The notes: a model not told the origin generated them from the sequence alone. Shown: positions 54,145 through 63,678, counted from the first letter of the stretch. The stretch: 64,000 nucleotides of DNA from CAVQWT01 sp963810815 (GCA_963810815.1 CAWEPB010000010.1:1-64000), one strand, 5' to 3'. A program made the numbers and translations.

Positions 54145-55155
54145 ATGCTCCGCTACGTTCTCACCCGCATCGGCCTCGTCATTCCCACGTTCATCGGGAT
54201 GACGCTGCTCGCCTTCTTCCTGATCCGGCTGGTGCCGGGCGACCCGATCGAGACGATGGCCGGCGAGCGCGGCATCGACGCCGCGCGCCACGCGGCGCTG
54301 CTCAAGGAATACGGGCTGGACCGGCCGGTGCTGGTCCAGTACGGCATCTACATCGGCCGCGTGCTGCACGGCGACCTCGGCAAGTCGATGATCACGCAGG
54401 AGCCGGTGCTGCGCGAGTTCGCGGCGCTGTTCCCGGCCACGATCGAACTCGCGCTGTGCGCGATCGTGTTCGCGCTGGCGCTGGGCATCCCCGCCGGGAT
54501 CGTCGCGGCGGTGCGCCGGAATTCGATCTTCGACCACGGCGTCATGGGCGTGTCGCTCACCGGCTATTCGATGCCGATCTTCTGGTGGGGCCTGCTGCTC
54601 ATCCTGCTCTTCTCGGTGCAGCTCGGGTGGACTCCCGTGTCCGGCCGCATCTCGGTCAAGTACTTCATCGAGCCGGTGACCGGCTTCCTGACCATCGACG
54701 CGCTGCTGTCCGGCGAGAAGGGGGCGTTCGGCTCGGCGGTATCGCACCTGATCCTGCCGACGATCGTGCTCGGCACGCAGCCGCTGGCGATCATCGCGCG
54801 GATGACGCGGTCGGCGATGCTCGAGGTGCTGGGCGAGGACTACATCCGCACGGCGCGGGCGAAGGGCCTGTCGAAGTTCCGCGTCGTCGCGCTGCACGCG
54901 CTGCGCAACGCGCTGATCCCGGTGATCACGGTGATCGGCCTGCAGGTCGGCGTGCTGTTCACCGGCGCGATCCTGACCGAGACCATCTTCTCGTGGCCCG
55001 GCGTGGGCAAGTGGCTGATCGAGGCGATCAATCGCCGCGACTATCCGGTGCTGCAGGGCGGCGTGCTGCTGCTCGGGCTGGTCGTGATGACGGTCAACCT
55101 GCTGGTCGACCTCACCTACGGCATCATCAATCCCCGCATCCGGCGCGCGACATGA
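54145..55155 (+). CDS. dppB: peptide/nickel ABC transporter permease, DppB family
   Basis: A 336-residue inner-membrane permease with six helices. It starts MLRYVLTRIGLVIPTFIGMT, has GDPIETMAGERGIDAARHAA in the periplasmic loop and the EAA-type loop IARMTRSAMLEVLGEDYIRTARAKGLSKFRV for ATPase docking. The substrate is probably a short peptide, though nickel or sugar members exist. ATG 54145 was chosen because an upstream in-frame start adds an Arg/Pro-rich leader. It is the first of five overlapping genes, and its stop overlaps dppC as ATGA. Confidence 0.95.
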   Translation: MLRYVLTRIGLVIPTFIGMTLLAFFLIRLVPGDPIETMAGERGIDAARHAALLKEYGLDRPVLVQYGIYIGRVLHGDLGKSMITQEPVLREFAALFPATIELALCAIVFALALGIPAGIVAAVRRNSIFDHGVMGVSLTGYSMPIFWWGLLLILLFSVQLGWTPVSGRISVKYFIEPVTGFLTIDALLSGEKGAFGSAVSHLILPTIVLGTQPLAIIARMTRSAMLEVLGEDYIRTARAKGLSKFRVVALHALRNALIPVITVIGLQVGVLFTGAILTETIFSWPGVGKWLIEAINRRDYPVLQGGVLLLGLVVMTVNLLVDLTYGIINPRIRRAT

Positions 55156-56054
55156 CCACCGAAGCTGCCGCTCCGTCCACGCTGGCCCCGGCGCCGCGCG
55201 GGCCGCTGCGCGAGTTCTGGGAGTACTTCAGCGCCAACCGCGGCGCGGTCGCGGGACTGGTCTTCGTCGTCGCCATCCTGCTGACGGCCGCGTTCGCCAA
55301 CGTGCTCGCGCCGTATCCGCCGGACCTCACCAACAACGCGGTGTTCCTGAAGCCTCCGGCGTGGCAGGCCGGCGGATCGTGGGCGTATCCGCTCGGCACC
55401 GACGCCATCGGCCGCGACATCCTCTCGCGGCTGATCCACGGCGCCCGCCTGTCGCTGCTGATCGGCATCGCCGTGGTGGCGCTGGCGATCGTCGTCGGCA
55501 TCGCGCTCGGGCTGGTGGCCGGATTCTTCCGCGGCGCCGTCGAGATCGCGATCATGCGGCTGATGGACATCATCCTGACGCTGCCCAGCCTGCTGCTGGC
55601 GATCGTCATCGTCGCGATCCTCGGGCCGGGCCTGATGAACGCGATGCTGGCGGTCGTGGTCGTCGTGCTGCCGCACTACGTGCGCATCACGCGCGCCGCG
55701 GTGATCACCGAGACGTCGAAGGACTACGTCACGGCGGCGCGGGCGAGCGGCGCCACCCGGCTGCGGCTGATGTTCAGCGAGGTGCTGCCCAACTGCGCGG
55801 CGCCGCTGATCGTGCAGGCGTCGCTCGGCGTCTCCACCGCCATCCTCGACGCGGCGGCGCTCGGCTTCCTGGGCCTCGGCGCGCAGCCGCCCGCGTCCGA
55901 ATGGGGCACGATGCTCGCCGACGCCCGCGAGTTCGTGCTGCGCGCGTGGTGGGTGGTGACGTTTCCCGGGCTGATGATCCTGCTCACGGTTCTCGCCTTC
56001 AACCTGCTGGGCGACGGGCTGCGCGACGCGCTCGACCCGAAGCTCAAGCGGTAG
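55152..56054 (+). CDS. dppC: peptide/nickel ABC transporter permease, DppC family
   Basis: A 300-residue inner-membrane permease with six helices. Family marks are LGTDAIGRDILSRLIHGARLSLLIG, the EAA loop YVRITRAAVITETSKDYVTAARASGATRLRLMF and FLGLGAQPPASEWGTMLADAREF. It pairs with DppB. ATG 55152 overlaps the dppB stop, and dppD follows after five bases. Confidence 0.95.
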   Translation: MTTEAAAPSTLAPAPRGPLREFWEYFSANRGAVAGLVFVVAILLTAAFANVLAPYPPDLTNNAVFLKPPAWQAGGSWAYPLGTDAIGRDILSRLIHGARLSLLIGIAVVALAIVVGIALGLVAGFFRGAVEIAIMRLMDIILTLPSLLLAIVIVAILGPGLMNAMLAVVVVVLPHYVRITRAAVITETSKDYVTAARASGATRLRLMFSEVLPNCAAPLIVQASLGVSTAILDAAALGFLGLGAQPPASEWGTMLADAREFVLRAWWVVTFPGLMILLTVLAFNLLGDGLRDALDPKLKR

Positions 56055-56059
56055 CCCCG

Positions 56060-57085
56060 ATGGCGCTGCTCGAGATCGAAGACCTGCACGTCGAGTTCCC
56101 GTCGCGGGGCGGAGCGCTGCGCGCGGTCGAGGGCGTGAGCCTTTCCCTCGACGAAGGCGAGGTGCTGGGCATCGTCGGCGAGTCGGGCTCGGGCAAGAGC
56201 GTCGGCATGCTCGCGGTGATGGGCCTGGTCGCGTTTCCCGGGCGCGTGCGGGCGCGCCGGCTGCGCTTCGCCGGGCACGACCTGCTGCAGCTGTCCGAGC
56301 GCGAGCGGCGAAGCGTCGTCGGCAAGGACATCGCGATGATCTTCCAGGAGCCGACGACCAGCCTCAATCCCTGCTTCACCATCGGCTTCCAGCTGACCGA
56401 GACGCTGCGGCTGCACCTGGGCCTGGACCGCGGCGCGGCGCGGCGGCGCGCGGTCGAGCTGCTGGAGCAGGTCGGCATCCCGGCCGCGGCCAGCCGGCTG
56501 TCCGACTTCCCGCACCAGCTTTCCGGCGGCATGAACCAGCGGGTGATGATCGCGATGGCGATCTCCTGCAATCCGCGGCTGCTGATCGCCGACGAGCCGA
56601 CGACGGCGCTGGACGTGACGATACAGGCGCAGATCCTCGACCTGCTGCGCGACCTGCAACGTGAGCGCGGCATGGCGCTGGTGCTGGTCACCCACAACAT
56701 GGGCGTCGTCGCCGAGATGGCGCGGCGCGTGGCCGTCATGTATGCCGGCCAGGTGATGGAGGAACGCAGCGCCGAGGCGCTGTTCGCCGCACCACGGCAT
56801 CCGTACACGGCGGCGCTGATCGCGGCGATGCCCGAGCGCCACCTCGGCGAGACGCGGCTCACCACCATTCCCGGCGTCGTGCCGGGGCTCTACGACCGGC
56901 CGTCGGGCTGCCTGTTCGCGCCGCGCTGCGCGTACGCCACCGACGCCTGCGCGGCGAGGCCCGAGGTGCGGCCCTGGGCCGGCGGCCTCGTCCGCTGCCA
57001 CCATCCGCTCGGTGGCACCGCGGATGCCGCGCGAAGCGACGCGGCGACGGATACCGGAGTGCGCAGCACGAAGGTCATCCAGTGA
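56060..57085 (+). CDS. dppD: oligopeptide/dipeptide ABC transporter ATPase, DppD family
   Basis: A 341-residue cytoplasmic ATPase. Walker A is GESGSGKS, the signature LSGGMNQRVMIAMAI and Walker B LLIADEPTTALDVT. The C-terminal oligopeptide-transport extension (GCLFAPRCAYATDACAARPEV) contains the Cys residues seen in Dpp/Opp ATPases. It forms a heterodimer with DppF. ATG 56060 lies five bases after the dppC stop. Confidence 0.95.
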   Translation: MALLEIEDLHVEFPSRGGALRAVEGVSLSLDEGEVLGIVGESGSGKSVGMLAVMGLVAFPGRVRARRLRFAGHDLLQLSERERRSVVGKDIAMIFQEPTTSLNPCFTIGFQLTETLRLHLGLDRGAARRRAVELLEQVGIPAAASRLSDFPHQLSGGMNQRVMIAMAISCNPRLLIADEPTTALDVTIQAQILDLLRDLQRERGMALVLVTHNMGVVAEMARRVAVMYAGQVMEERSAEALFAAPRHPYTAALIAAMPERHLGETRLTTIPGVVPGLYDRPSGCLFAPRCAYATDACAARPEVRPWAGGLVRCHHPLGGTADAARSDAATDTGVRSTKVIQ

Positions 57086-58131
57086 GCGCCACCGCCCCTG
57101 CCGTCGTCGCGCAGGATCTCACCCGCGTCTACGAAGTCCGGCGCGGCGTGCTGCGCAAGCCGGCCTGGTTGCAGGCCGTCGGCGGCGTCACGTTCTCGAT
57201 CGATGCCGGGCGCACGCTCGCGGTGGTCGGCGAATCGGGCTGCGGCAAGTCCACGCTGGCGCGGGTCGTGGCGATGATCGAGCCGCCGTCCGCCGGCGGG
57301 CTGCTGCTCGGCGGCGTCGATGCGGTGCGGGCGACCGACACCGAGCGGCGCAAGCTGCGCCGGACCGCCCAGATGGTGTTCCAGAATCCCTACGGCTCGC
57401 TCAATCCGCGCAAGAGGATCGGCGCCATCCTGGAGGCGCCGCTCGAGATCAACACGTCGCTCGGGCCGGCCGCGCGGAGCGAGCTGGCGCGCGCGATGCT
57501 GGCCAAGGTCGGCCTGCGGCCCGAGCACTACGAGCGCTACCCGCACATGTTCTCGGGCGGGCAGCGCCAGCGCATCGCGATCGCCCGCGCGCTGATGCTG
57601 GAGCCCGCGCTGGTCATCGCCGACGAGCCGGTGTCGGCGCTCGACGTGTCGGTGCAGGCGCAGGTGCTGAACCTGATGGCGGACCTGCAGCGCGACATGG
57701 GGCTCGCGTACCTCTTCATCTCGCACGACCTGGCCGTCGTGCGCTACCTCGCCCACGAGGTGCTGGTGATGTATCTCGGGCTGGCGCTCGAGCAGGGGGC
57801 CAAGGAGCGCATCTTCTCGCGGCCGCTGCACCCGTACACGCAGGCGCTGCTGGCGTCGACGCCCGGCCTGGCCGGCACGCCGCGCCTGCAGCGCACGGTC
57901 CTGAAGGGCGAGCTGCCGTCGCCGCTCGATCCGCCACCGGGGTGCGTGTTCTCCACCCGGTGCCCGCACGCGGTCGCCCGCTGCCGCGTCGAGCGCCCGC
58001 CGCCGCGCCCGCTCGACGGGCGGCTCGTCGCCTGCCACCTCGCTGAAAACTTCCTCGAATCCGGTCATACTGCTGACCGCAATCCCGCGCTGCGGTCGTC
58101 GCAGCCGTCTTCCCAGGAGCTCCCCCCATGA
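57082..58131 (+). CDS. dppF: oligopeptide/dipeptide ABC transporter ATPase, DppF family
   Basis: A 349-residue cytoplasmic ATPase. Walker A is GESGCGKST, the signature FSGGQRQRIAIARALM and Walker B LVIADEPVSALDVS; PPGCVFSTRCPHAVARC is the C-terminal family motif. The start is GTG 57082, overlapping the dppD stop (GTGA), and its stop overlaps the binding-protein ATG (ATGA). It energises the importer with DppD. Confidence 0.95.
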   Translation: MSATAPAVVAQDLTRVYEVRRGVLRKPAWLQAVGGVTFSIDAGRTLAVVGESGCGKSTLARVVAMIEPPSAGGLLLGGVDAVRATDTERRKLRRTAQMVFQNPYGSLNPRKRIGAILEAPLEINTSLGPAARSELARAMLAKVGLRPEHYERYPHMFSGGQRQRIAIARALMLEPALVIADEPVSALDVSVQAQVLNLMADLQRDMGLAYLFISHDLAVVRYLAHEVLVMYLGLALEQGAKERIFSRPLHPYTQALLASTPGLAGTPRLQRTVLKGELPSPLDPPPGCVFSTRCPHAVARCRVERPPPRPLDGRLVACHLAENFLESGHTADRNPALRSSQPSSQELPP

Positions 58132-59759
58132 CGAAATCCAAGCCGACCCCCCGTTGGCCCAAGGGCGCACGAAATGCGCTGGTCGCGGCGCTGTTCGTGC
58201 CCGCGTTGCTGGTCGCCGCCGGCGCCTCCGCCAAGACGCTGGTCTTCTGCTCCGAAGGCAGCCCCGAGAACTTCTACCCCGGCGTGAACACCACCGGCAC
58301 CTCGTTCGACGCGAACAGCCAGATCTACAGCCGCATCGTCGACTTCGAGCGCGGCGGCACGCGCGTCGTGCCGGGCCTGGCCGAGCGCTGGGACATCTCG
58401 CCCGACGGCAAGGTCTACACGTTCTACCTGCGCAAGGGCGTGAAGTGGCACAACCACCGCGCGTACAAGCCGACGCGCGACTTCAACGCCGACGACATGA
58501 TCTTCGCGCTCGAGCGGCAGTGGAAGGAAAGCAACCCGTACTTCAAGGTGACCAGCTCCAACCATTCGTACTTCAACGACATGGGCATGGCGAAGCTGAT
58601 CAAGTCGGTCGACCGCGTCGACGACTACACGGTCAGGATCACGCTCGAGAAGGCCGAGGCGCCGTTCCTGTCGAACCTCGCGATGGAATACGCCGGCGTG
58701 CAGTCGAAGGAGTACGCCGACGCGATGCTCAAGGCCGGCACGCCCGAAAAGATCGACCAGGAGCCCGTCGGCACCGGTCCGTTCTACCTCGTCCAGTACC
58801 AGAAGGACGCGCAGATCCGCTACAAGGCGTTTCCGCAGTTCTGGGGCGGCAAGGCCAAGATCGACGACCTCGTGTTCGCCATCACGCCGGACGCGTCGGT
58901 GCGCTGGGCCAAGCTGCAGAAGGGCGAGTGCCACGTGATGCCGTATCCGAATCCGGCCGACCTCGACGCCATCCGCAAGGATCCGAACGTGCAGGTGCTG
59001 GAGCAGCCGGGCCTCAACATCGGCTACCTCGCCTACAACACCACCAAGAAGCCGTTCGACGACGTGCGCGTGCGCAAGGCGATCAACATGGCCATCGACA
59101 AGAAGGCCATCATCGACGCCGTGTACCTGACCACCGGCGTGGCGGCGAAGAACCCGATCCCGCCGACGCAGTGGTCGTACAACGACGCCATCAAGGACGA
59201 TCCGTTCGACCCGGTGGCCGCCAAGAAGCTGCTGGCCGAGGCCGGCTATCCCAACGGCTTCACCACCGACCTGTGGGCGATGCCGGTGCAGCGGCCGTAC
59301 AACCCGAACGCGCGGCGCATCGCCGAGCTGATGCAGGCCGATCTCGCCAAGGTGGGCGTGACCGCCGAGATCAAGAGCTTCGAGTGGGGCGAGTACCGCA
59401 AGCGCATGCAGGCGGGCGAGCACCAGATGGGCATGCTGGGCTGGACCGGCGACAACGGCGATCCCGACAACTTCCTGAACACGCTGCTCGGCTGCGATTC
59501 GGCGAAGTCCAACGGCAGCAACGTGGCCAAGTTCTGCTACCAGCCGTTCGAGGACCTGGTGTCGAAGGCGAAGACGACGGCCGGCCAGGCGCAGCGCGCC
59601 GAACTCTACGGCAAGGCGCAGGTGATCTTCAAGGAGCAGGCGCCGTGGTTCACCATCGCCCACGCCGTGCAGCTGAAGCCCATCCGCAAGGAAGTGATCG
59701 ACTTCAAGCTGTCGCCGTTCGGCCGCCACACGTTCTACGGCGTCGACATCAAGGAGTAG
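58128..59759 (+). CDS. dppA: peptide ABC transporter substrate-binding protein, family 5
   Basis: A 543-residue periplasmic receptor with a signal sequence (ALVAALFVPALLVAAGASA). It is a class C binding protein of the DppA/OppA type (TLVFCSEGSPENFYPGVNTTG, LAERWDISPDGKVYTFYLRKGVKWH, RVRKAINMAIDKKAIIDAVY). Its closeness to DppA suggests dipeptides. The gene order is permeases, ATPases, then binding protein, the reverse of E. coli dppABCDF. The start overlaps dppF by ATGA. A strong terminator follows. Confidence 0.94.
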   Translation: MTKSKPTPRWPKGARNALVAALFVPALLVAAGASAKTLVFCSEGSPENFYPGVNTTGTSFDANSQIYSRIVDFERGGTRVVPGLAERWDISPDGKVYTFYLRKGVKWHNHRAYKPTRDFNADDMIFALERQWKESNPYFKVTSSNHSYFNDMGMAKLIKSVDRVDDYTVRITLEKAEAPFLSNLAMEYAGVQSKEYADAMLKAGTPEKIDQEPVGTGPFYLVQYQKDAQIRYKAFPQFWGGKAKIDDLVFAITPDASVRWAKLQKGECHVMPYPNPADLDAIRKDPNVQVLEQPGLNIGYLAYNTTKKPFDDVRVRKAINMAIDKKAIIDAVYLTTGVAAKNPIPPTQWSYNDAIKDDPFDPVAAKKLLAEAGYPNGFTTDLWAMPVQRPYNPNARRIAELMQADLAKVGVTAEIKSFEWGEYRKRMQAGEHQMGMLGWTGDNGDPDNFLNTLLGCDSAKSNGSNVAKFCYQPFEDLVSKAKTTAGQAQRAELYGKAQVIFKEQAPWFTIAHAVQLKPIRKEVIDFKLSPFGRHTFYGVDIKE

Positions 59760-59786
59760 CTCCCCCGTCCGACGCGAGGCGTCACG

Positions 59787-59821
59787 ACCCCGCGCGCCCT
59801 TCCGGGTGCGCGGGGTTTTTT
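59787..59821 (+). terminator. intrinsic terminator after dppA
   Basis: ACCCCGCGC (59787-59795) pairs with GCGCGGGGT (59808-59816), followed by a run of six T (59816-59821). It is the clearest rho-independent terminator in the window and closes the peptide transporter operon 27 bases after its stop. Confidence 0.92.
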
Positions 59822-59834
59822 CATTGCCGTCGCG

Positions 59835-60683
59835 CTACGCCGAGGCGTCGATCCGCAGCCGGCGGTCGAGTTCGGCGAAGTCGAGCTGGTGCAGCGCGTC
59901 GAGGAAGGTCGCCGCCATCGTGCCGGGCCCGCGCGCCGCCGCGAACGCCAGCTCCCCGGCGACGCCCATCACCGCCATCGCATCGACGGCGGCACGCAGC
60001 GCATCCGGCTGCACCGCGCAGAAGGCGCCGCAGAGTGCGGACGCCGTGCAGCCCATGCCGGTGATCCGCGCCATCAGCGGCACGCCGTTGTGGACCCGGA
60101 CCTCGCGGGCGGCGTCGAGGCAGTAGTCGACCGCGCCGCTGACGGCCACCGCGCAGCCGTAGCGGACCGCAAGACCGTGCGCCGCCTCGCGCGCCGCATC
60201 CGACGGGTGCGTGCTGTCGACCCCCCGGGTCGCCCCGGCGGCCCCCGCCAGCGCCAGAATCTCCGAGGCGTTCGCGCGCAGTACCGTGACCCCGCCGCTC
60301 GCGAGCAGCCGCAGGGCCGTCTCGGTCCGCAGCCGGCTGGCGCCCGCGCCGACCGGATCGAGCACGATCGGCAGCGCCCGCCTCCGGGCCGCGGCCGACG
60401 CGCGCTCCATCGCCGCGATCCACGCCGGGTCGAGCGTGCCGATGTTGAGCACGAGGGCGCCGGCGAGCTGCAGCAGCTCGTCGAGCTCGGCCTCGGCGTG
60501 CGCCATGATCGGCGAAGCGCCGATGGCCAGCAGCGCGTTGGCCGTCTGCTGCATCACCACGAAATTGGTGACGTTGTGGACCAGCGGCGCCCGTTCCCGC
60601 ACGGCGCGCAGGTCCTCGGCGATGGCGGCGGCGCCGAAGCGACTGTCGCCCTTGGCGGGCGTGAATTCGAGGGGGAGGTTCAT
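59835..60683 (-). CDS. thiM: hydroxyethylthiazole kinase ThiM
   Basis: A 282-residue cytosolic kinase that phosphorylates 4-methyl-5-(2-hydroxyethyl)thiazole to salvage the thiazole half of thiamine. Family segments include APLVHNVTNFVVMQQTANALLAIGASPIMAHAEAE, ALPIVLDPVGAGASRLR and the catalytic-site region RITGMGCTASALCGAF with its essential Cys. The length is normal. No TPP riboswitch is seen upstream, unlike thiC. It converges with the peptide operon, and the terminator lies between them. thiD and thiE are not in the window. Confidence 0.95.
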   Translation of the reverse strand: MNLPLEFTPAKGDSRFGAAAIAEDLRAVRERAPLVHNVTNFVVMQQTANALLAIGASPIMAHAEAELDELLQLAGALVLNIGTLDPAWIAAMERASAAARRRALPIVLDPVGAGASRLRTETALRLLASGGVTVLRANASEILALAGAAGATRGVDSTHPSDAAREAAHGLAVRYGCAVAVSGAVDYCLDAAREVRVHNGVPLMARITGMGCTASALCGAFCAVQPDALRAAVDAMAVMGVAGELAFAAARGPGTMAATFLDALHQLDFAELDRRLRIDASA

Positions 60684-60767
60684 TCGATGTCGACGGGAAT
60701 GCCCGGGATCAACGGGGCCCGCACGAAGTCGGAAGGCATGCCCGGCGCTCGCACGTGACGCCGCAGG

Positions 60768-62528
60768 TCACGCGTCGGTCGGCGTCTCGACCGCCAGCGA
60801 CCCGCTTTCGAGCGCGCGTTCCGCCAGCTGCTTGAGCCGCGCGTCCTGGTTGTGCTCCAGCGCGCGCAGGCCGCGCCGCGTCCGGCGCATCGCCATCGCG
60901 ACGAAGATGCGCGCGCTGTCGACGTCCGCCGAAGCCTTGTCCGCGCCGCCCGCCTTGCCGATCGCCCAGGTGGCGCGCGAAAGGGTCGCCGTCGAGAGAA
61001 AGATGTCGATGGCCGCGTTGGCGAGTCGCTCCTGGTGGAACTGGTGCTCGATGATGTTCCGGCCGTGCTCGACCAGCAGCTTCTCGACGGCCAGCGCCAG
61101 GTCGTGCACGGCCTTGGCCACCAGTTCGGCCTCGTCCTTCAGCGCCTCGTGCACGCGGGTGAAGCGGGGATTGACCAGCTGCCGCTTCACCCGCCCGCCG
61201 ATGTACGAGCCGATGGCCCCCAGCGACCGCAGCGGATCCCGGAAGGCCCTGCCCAGTTCCTTCAGCTGCTCGCCCGGCTGCTGCAGCCCGGAAAGCGCGA
61301 TCAGCGCGCGCAGGATCTCGTTCGTGCCCTCGAAGATCAGCATGACCCGGCAATCGCGGACGAACTGCTCGTACGGGTATTCCTTCGAGTAGCCGATGCC
61401 GCCGGCGATCTGCTGCGCATCGCCCGCCGCGCGGAAGGCCAGTTCGGAGGCGAACACCTTGCACGCCGCCGTCTCCAGCGAGAAATCGATGCCGCCGCGG
61501 TCCATCATCGACGCGCAGATCATCCACCCGGCGTCGGCGGCGTAGCAGTCGGCGGCGGCCAGCGCGAACTTGCGCTGGATCATCTCGAACGAGCCGATCG
61601 GCCGGCCGAACTGCTTGCGCTCCTTCGCGTAGGCGAGGGCGTGGTCGAGGATCTTGCGGGCGCCGCGGGACGACCCGGCGGCAAGCCCCAGCCGCCCCGA
61701 GTTCAGGATCTCCAGCGCGATCCTGAAGCCGTCGCCGACCTCGCCCAGGCGGTCCTCGACCGGCACCCGCACGTTGTCGAACGCCACGGAACGCGTGTCG
61801 CTCGCCTTGATGCCCATCTTGTCCTCGATCTTGCCCAGCGTGATGCCGGGAGCGTGCGCATCCACGATGAACGCGGTGACGCGCTGCTTCGTCTTGCCGT
61901 CCGCTTCGACCGGCACCTTGGCGAACACGGTGAAGACACCCGCGTAGCCGGCGTTGGAGATCCAGATCTTCTCGCCGTTGAGCAGGTAGTGGGTGCCGTC
62001 CGCGACCGGGGTGGCCGTGGCGCGCATCGCCTGCGCGTCGGAGCCCGAACCGGGCTCGGTCAGGCAGAAGGCGGCGATGAGTTCGCCGGTCGCGCACCGC
62101 GTGAGCCAGCGCCGCTTCTGGTCGTCGGTGCCGAAGAGCGTGATCCCCTTGCACCCGATGGACTGGTGGGCGCCGAAGTACACCGCGAGCGAGGCGTCGG
62201 TGGTGCTGACTTCGCCGAAGACGCGGCTGAACAGCAGGGCGGAGGCGCCGAAGCCGCCGTAGTCCTCGGGGATGTTGATGCCCATCATGCCCAGCTCGGC
62301 CATGCCGGCGCGGACGTCGTCCCCGAAGCGGCCCTCGCGATCGAGCCGGGCGGTGTCCACGGTGGCCGCCGCCCACGCGCGGAACGAGTCGAGCACGGCG
62401 ACAAGGCTTTCCCGGTCCGCCGGTGCGAGCTCGGGGAAGGGGAAGACGAGGTCCTCGCGCAACTCCCCCAGGAACAGGCCCCGCGTGAACGAGGGATTGT
62501 GCTCGGGATCGGCGAGATGGGCGGTCAT
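60768..62528 (-). CDS. acyl-CoA dehydrogenase
   Basis: A 586-residue flavoprotein oxidising acyl-CoA to enoyl-CoA. It is about 200 residues longer than the core family because of an N-terminal extension and a C-terminal helical addition, like the large VLCAD/FadE-like or ACAD9-type enzymes. The FAD/acyl-CoA segments are AAFCLTEPGSGSDAQAMRATA and YLLNGEKIWISNAGYAGVFTVF, and the catalytic-base region is RVMLIFEGTNEILRALIAL, with Glu in FEGTNE. It has no membrane helix. A role in fatty or branched acid oxidation fits the other acyl-CoA genes here. Confidence 0.93.
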   Translation of the reverse strand: MTAHLADPEHNPSFTRGLFLGELREDLVFPFPELAPADRESLVAVLDSFRAWAAATVDTARLDREGRFGDDVRAGMAELGMMGINIPEDYGGFGASALLFSRVFGEVSTTDASLAVYFGAHQSIGCKGITLFGTDDQKRRWLTRCATGELIAAFCLTEPGSGSDAQAMRATATPVADGTHYLLNGEKIWISNAGYAGVFTVFAKVPVEADGKTKQRVTAFIVDAHAPGITLGKIEDKMGIKASDTRSVAFDNVRVPVEDRLGEVGDGFRIALEILNSGRLGLAAGSSRGARKILDHALAYAKERKQFGRPIGSFEMIQRKFALAAADCYAADAGWMICASMMDRGGIDFSLETAACKVFASELAFRAAGDAQQIAGGIGYSKEYPYEQFVRDCRVMLIFEGTNEILRALIALSGLQQPGEQLKELGRAFRDPLRSLGAIGSYIGGRVKRQLVNPRFTRVHEALKDEAELVAKAVHDLALAVEKLLVEHGRNIIEHQFHQERLANAAIDIFLSTATLSRATWAIGKAGGADKASADVDSARIFVAMAMRRTRRGLRALEHNQDARLKQLAERALESGSLAVETPTDA

Positions 62529-62676
62529 GGGTCGCTGCGCGGAGTCGGATGAACTTCAACTCTATCCCGAATCCGGCGATCGAGCATGGGTGCCGCGGAT
62601 CGCTGAACATCAAAGGCCGTAGCCGTTGCCGGGGCCGCGTGCATCCGGGTGCATCCGCGTGGTAAAACCGGCCGAG

Positions 62677-63390
62677 ATGACAAAGGAATCTGCCCGGTTT
62701 CGCATCAAAGGATCGTCGAGCGCCGCAGCGCGGATCGGCGGAGTCCTCTGCATCCTGGTGATGGCAGGGTGCGCCGGGGTCGAACGCGCACCCCAGCCCG
62801 AGGCGCCGCCGGTCGCCGCACCGTCGGTCGCGACCGATGCGGTCGAGCCGAAGGTCGCTCAAACCACGCCGCCGGCCGAGCCGCAGCAAGCGATGGGGAT
62901 GGAGCGCGGACCCATCGCGGCCGCGCCAACCGTCCTGCCCGCCGCGCCCGCCGCATCCGGCTCCACGGGGCAGCGCGCGGCCAAAACCGATGCGGCGACT
63001 CCCAGGGCGCCGGCGAAGGTTCCCTCTTCGCCCGGCGCGCAGCTTCCGAAGAAGGAGCCGACTGCCGCGGCGCTCGCGAAGCCGGAAGCGCCACCGCCGC
63101 TCGATCTCAAGTCGCTGGAGACCCGGCTCAAGGACACGAATGCGATCGGCGTGTTCACCAAGCTCACCCTCAAGAATCAGGTCGATGATCTGCTGGAGCG
63201 GTTTCGGGCGTTCTACCAGGGGCGACTCAAGACCACGCTGGCCGACCTGCGGCGAGCGTACGATCTGCTGGTGCTCAAGGTGCTCGCGCTGTTGCAGGAC
63301 GCCGACCCGCCGCTTGCCACTGCGATCGCAGCGTCGCGCGAATCCATCTGGGGCATCCTTTCGAATCCGGCAAAATTTGCAGCGGTCTGA
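62677..63390 (+). CDS. putative lipoprotein of unknown function
   Basis: A 237-residue protein with a lipobox (LVMAGC, Cys at about residue 32). A long Ala/Pro/Glu/Lys-rich linker (about 35-160) follows, then a C-terminal helical domain (LETRLKDTNAIGVFTKLTLKNQVDDLLERFRAF, LRRAYDLLVLKVLALLQDADPPLA). The linker suggests that it crosses the periplasm or cell wall. The C-terminal helix pair is not a family I recognise. ATG 62677 places the lipobox correctly; an earlier TTG at 62626 is in frame. It diverges from the acyl-CoA dehydrogenase and precedes a small exported protein by 21 bases. Confidence 0.7.
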   Translation: MTKESARFRIKGSSSAAARIGGVLCILVMAGCAGVERAPQPEAPPVAAPSVATDAVEPKVAQTTPPAEPQQAMGMERGPIAAAPTVLPAAPAASGSTGQRAAKTDAATPRAPAKVPSSPGAQLPKKEPTAAALAKPEAPPPLDLKSLETRLKDTNAIGVFTKLTLKNQVDDLLERFRAFYQGRLKTTLADLRRAYDLLVLKVLALLQDADPPLATAIAASRESIWGILSNPAKFAAV

Positions 63391-63411
63391 CTTTCCCGAA
63401 GGAGATCAACC

Positions 63412-63666
63412 GTGAAACGTCGCATCGGAGGCTGGACGATCGTCGCATTGTTCGCGACGCTCCTGGCGGTTCCCTCCCGCGCGGCGGACGACGCCGCGCT
63501 CCTCAAGGACCTCACGTCCGTCATCGCGCTTCTCGCCCTGCCCTGCGGCCAGGTGGTCAGCGCCACGCGGCTCAAGGACAACGATCACATCGCGACCTGC
63601 CAGGATGGGAACCGCTATCGGGTATTCATCAACGCCGAAGGCAGAGTCGTCGCGCAGAAGCAGTAG
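63412..63666 (+). CDS. small exported protein of unknown function
   Basis: An 84-residue protein with a signal peptide (GWTIVALFATLLAVPSRA, cleavage after about residue 24). The mature domain of ~60 residues has two Cys (LPCGQVVSATRL, IATCQDGNRYRVFINAEGRV), which probably form a disulfide. GTG 63412 follows AAGGAGATC. It lies 21 bases after the lipoprotein gene and probably shares its operon. Confidence 0.75.
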   Translation: MKRRIGGWTIVALFATLLAVPSRAADDAALLKDLTSVIALLALPCGQVVSATRLKDNDHIATCQDGNRYRVFINAEGRVVAQKQ

Positions 63667-63678
63667 CGATCTTCGCGG

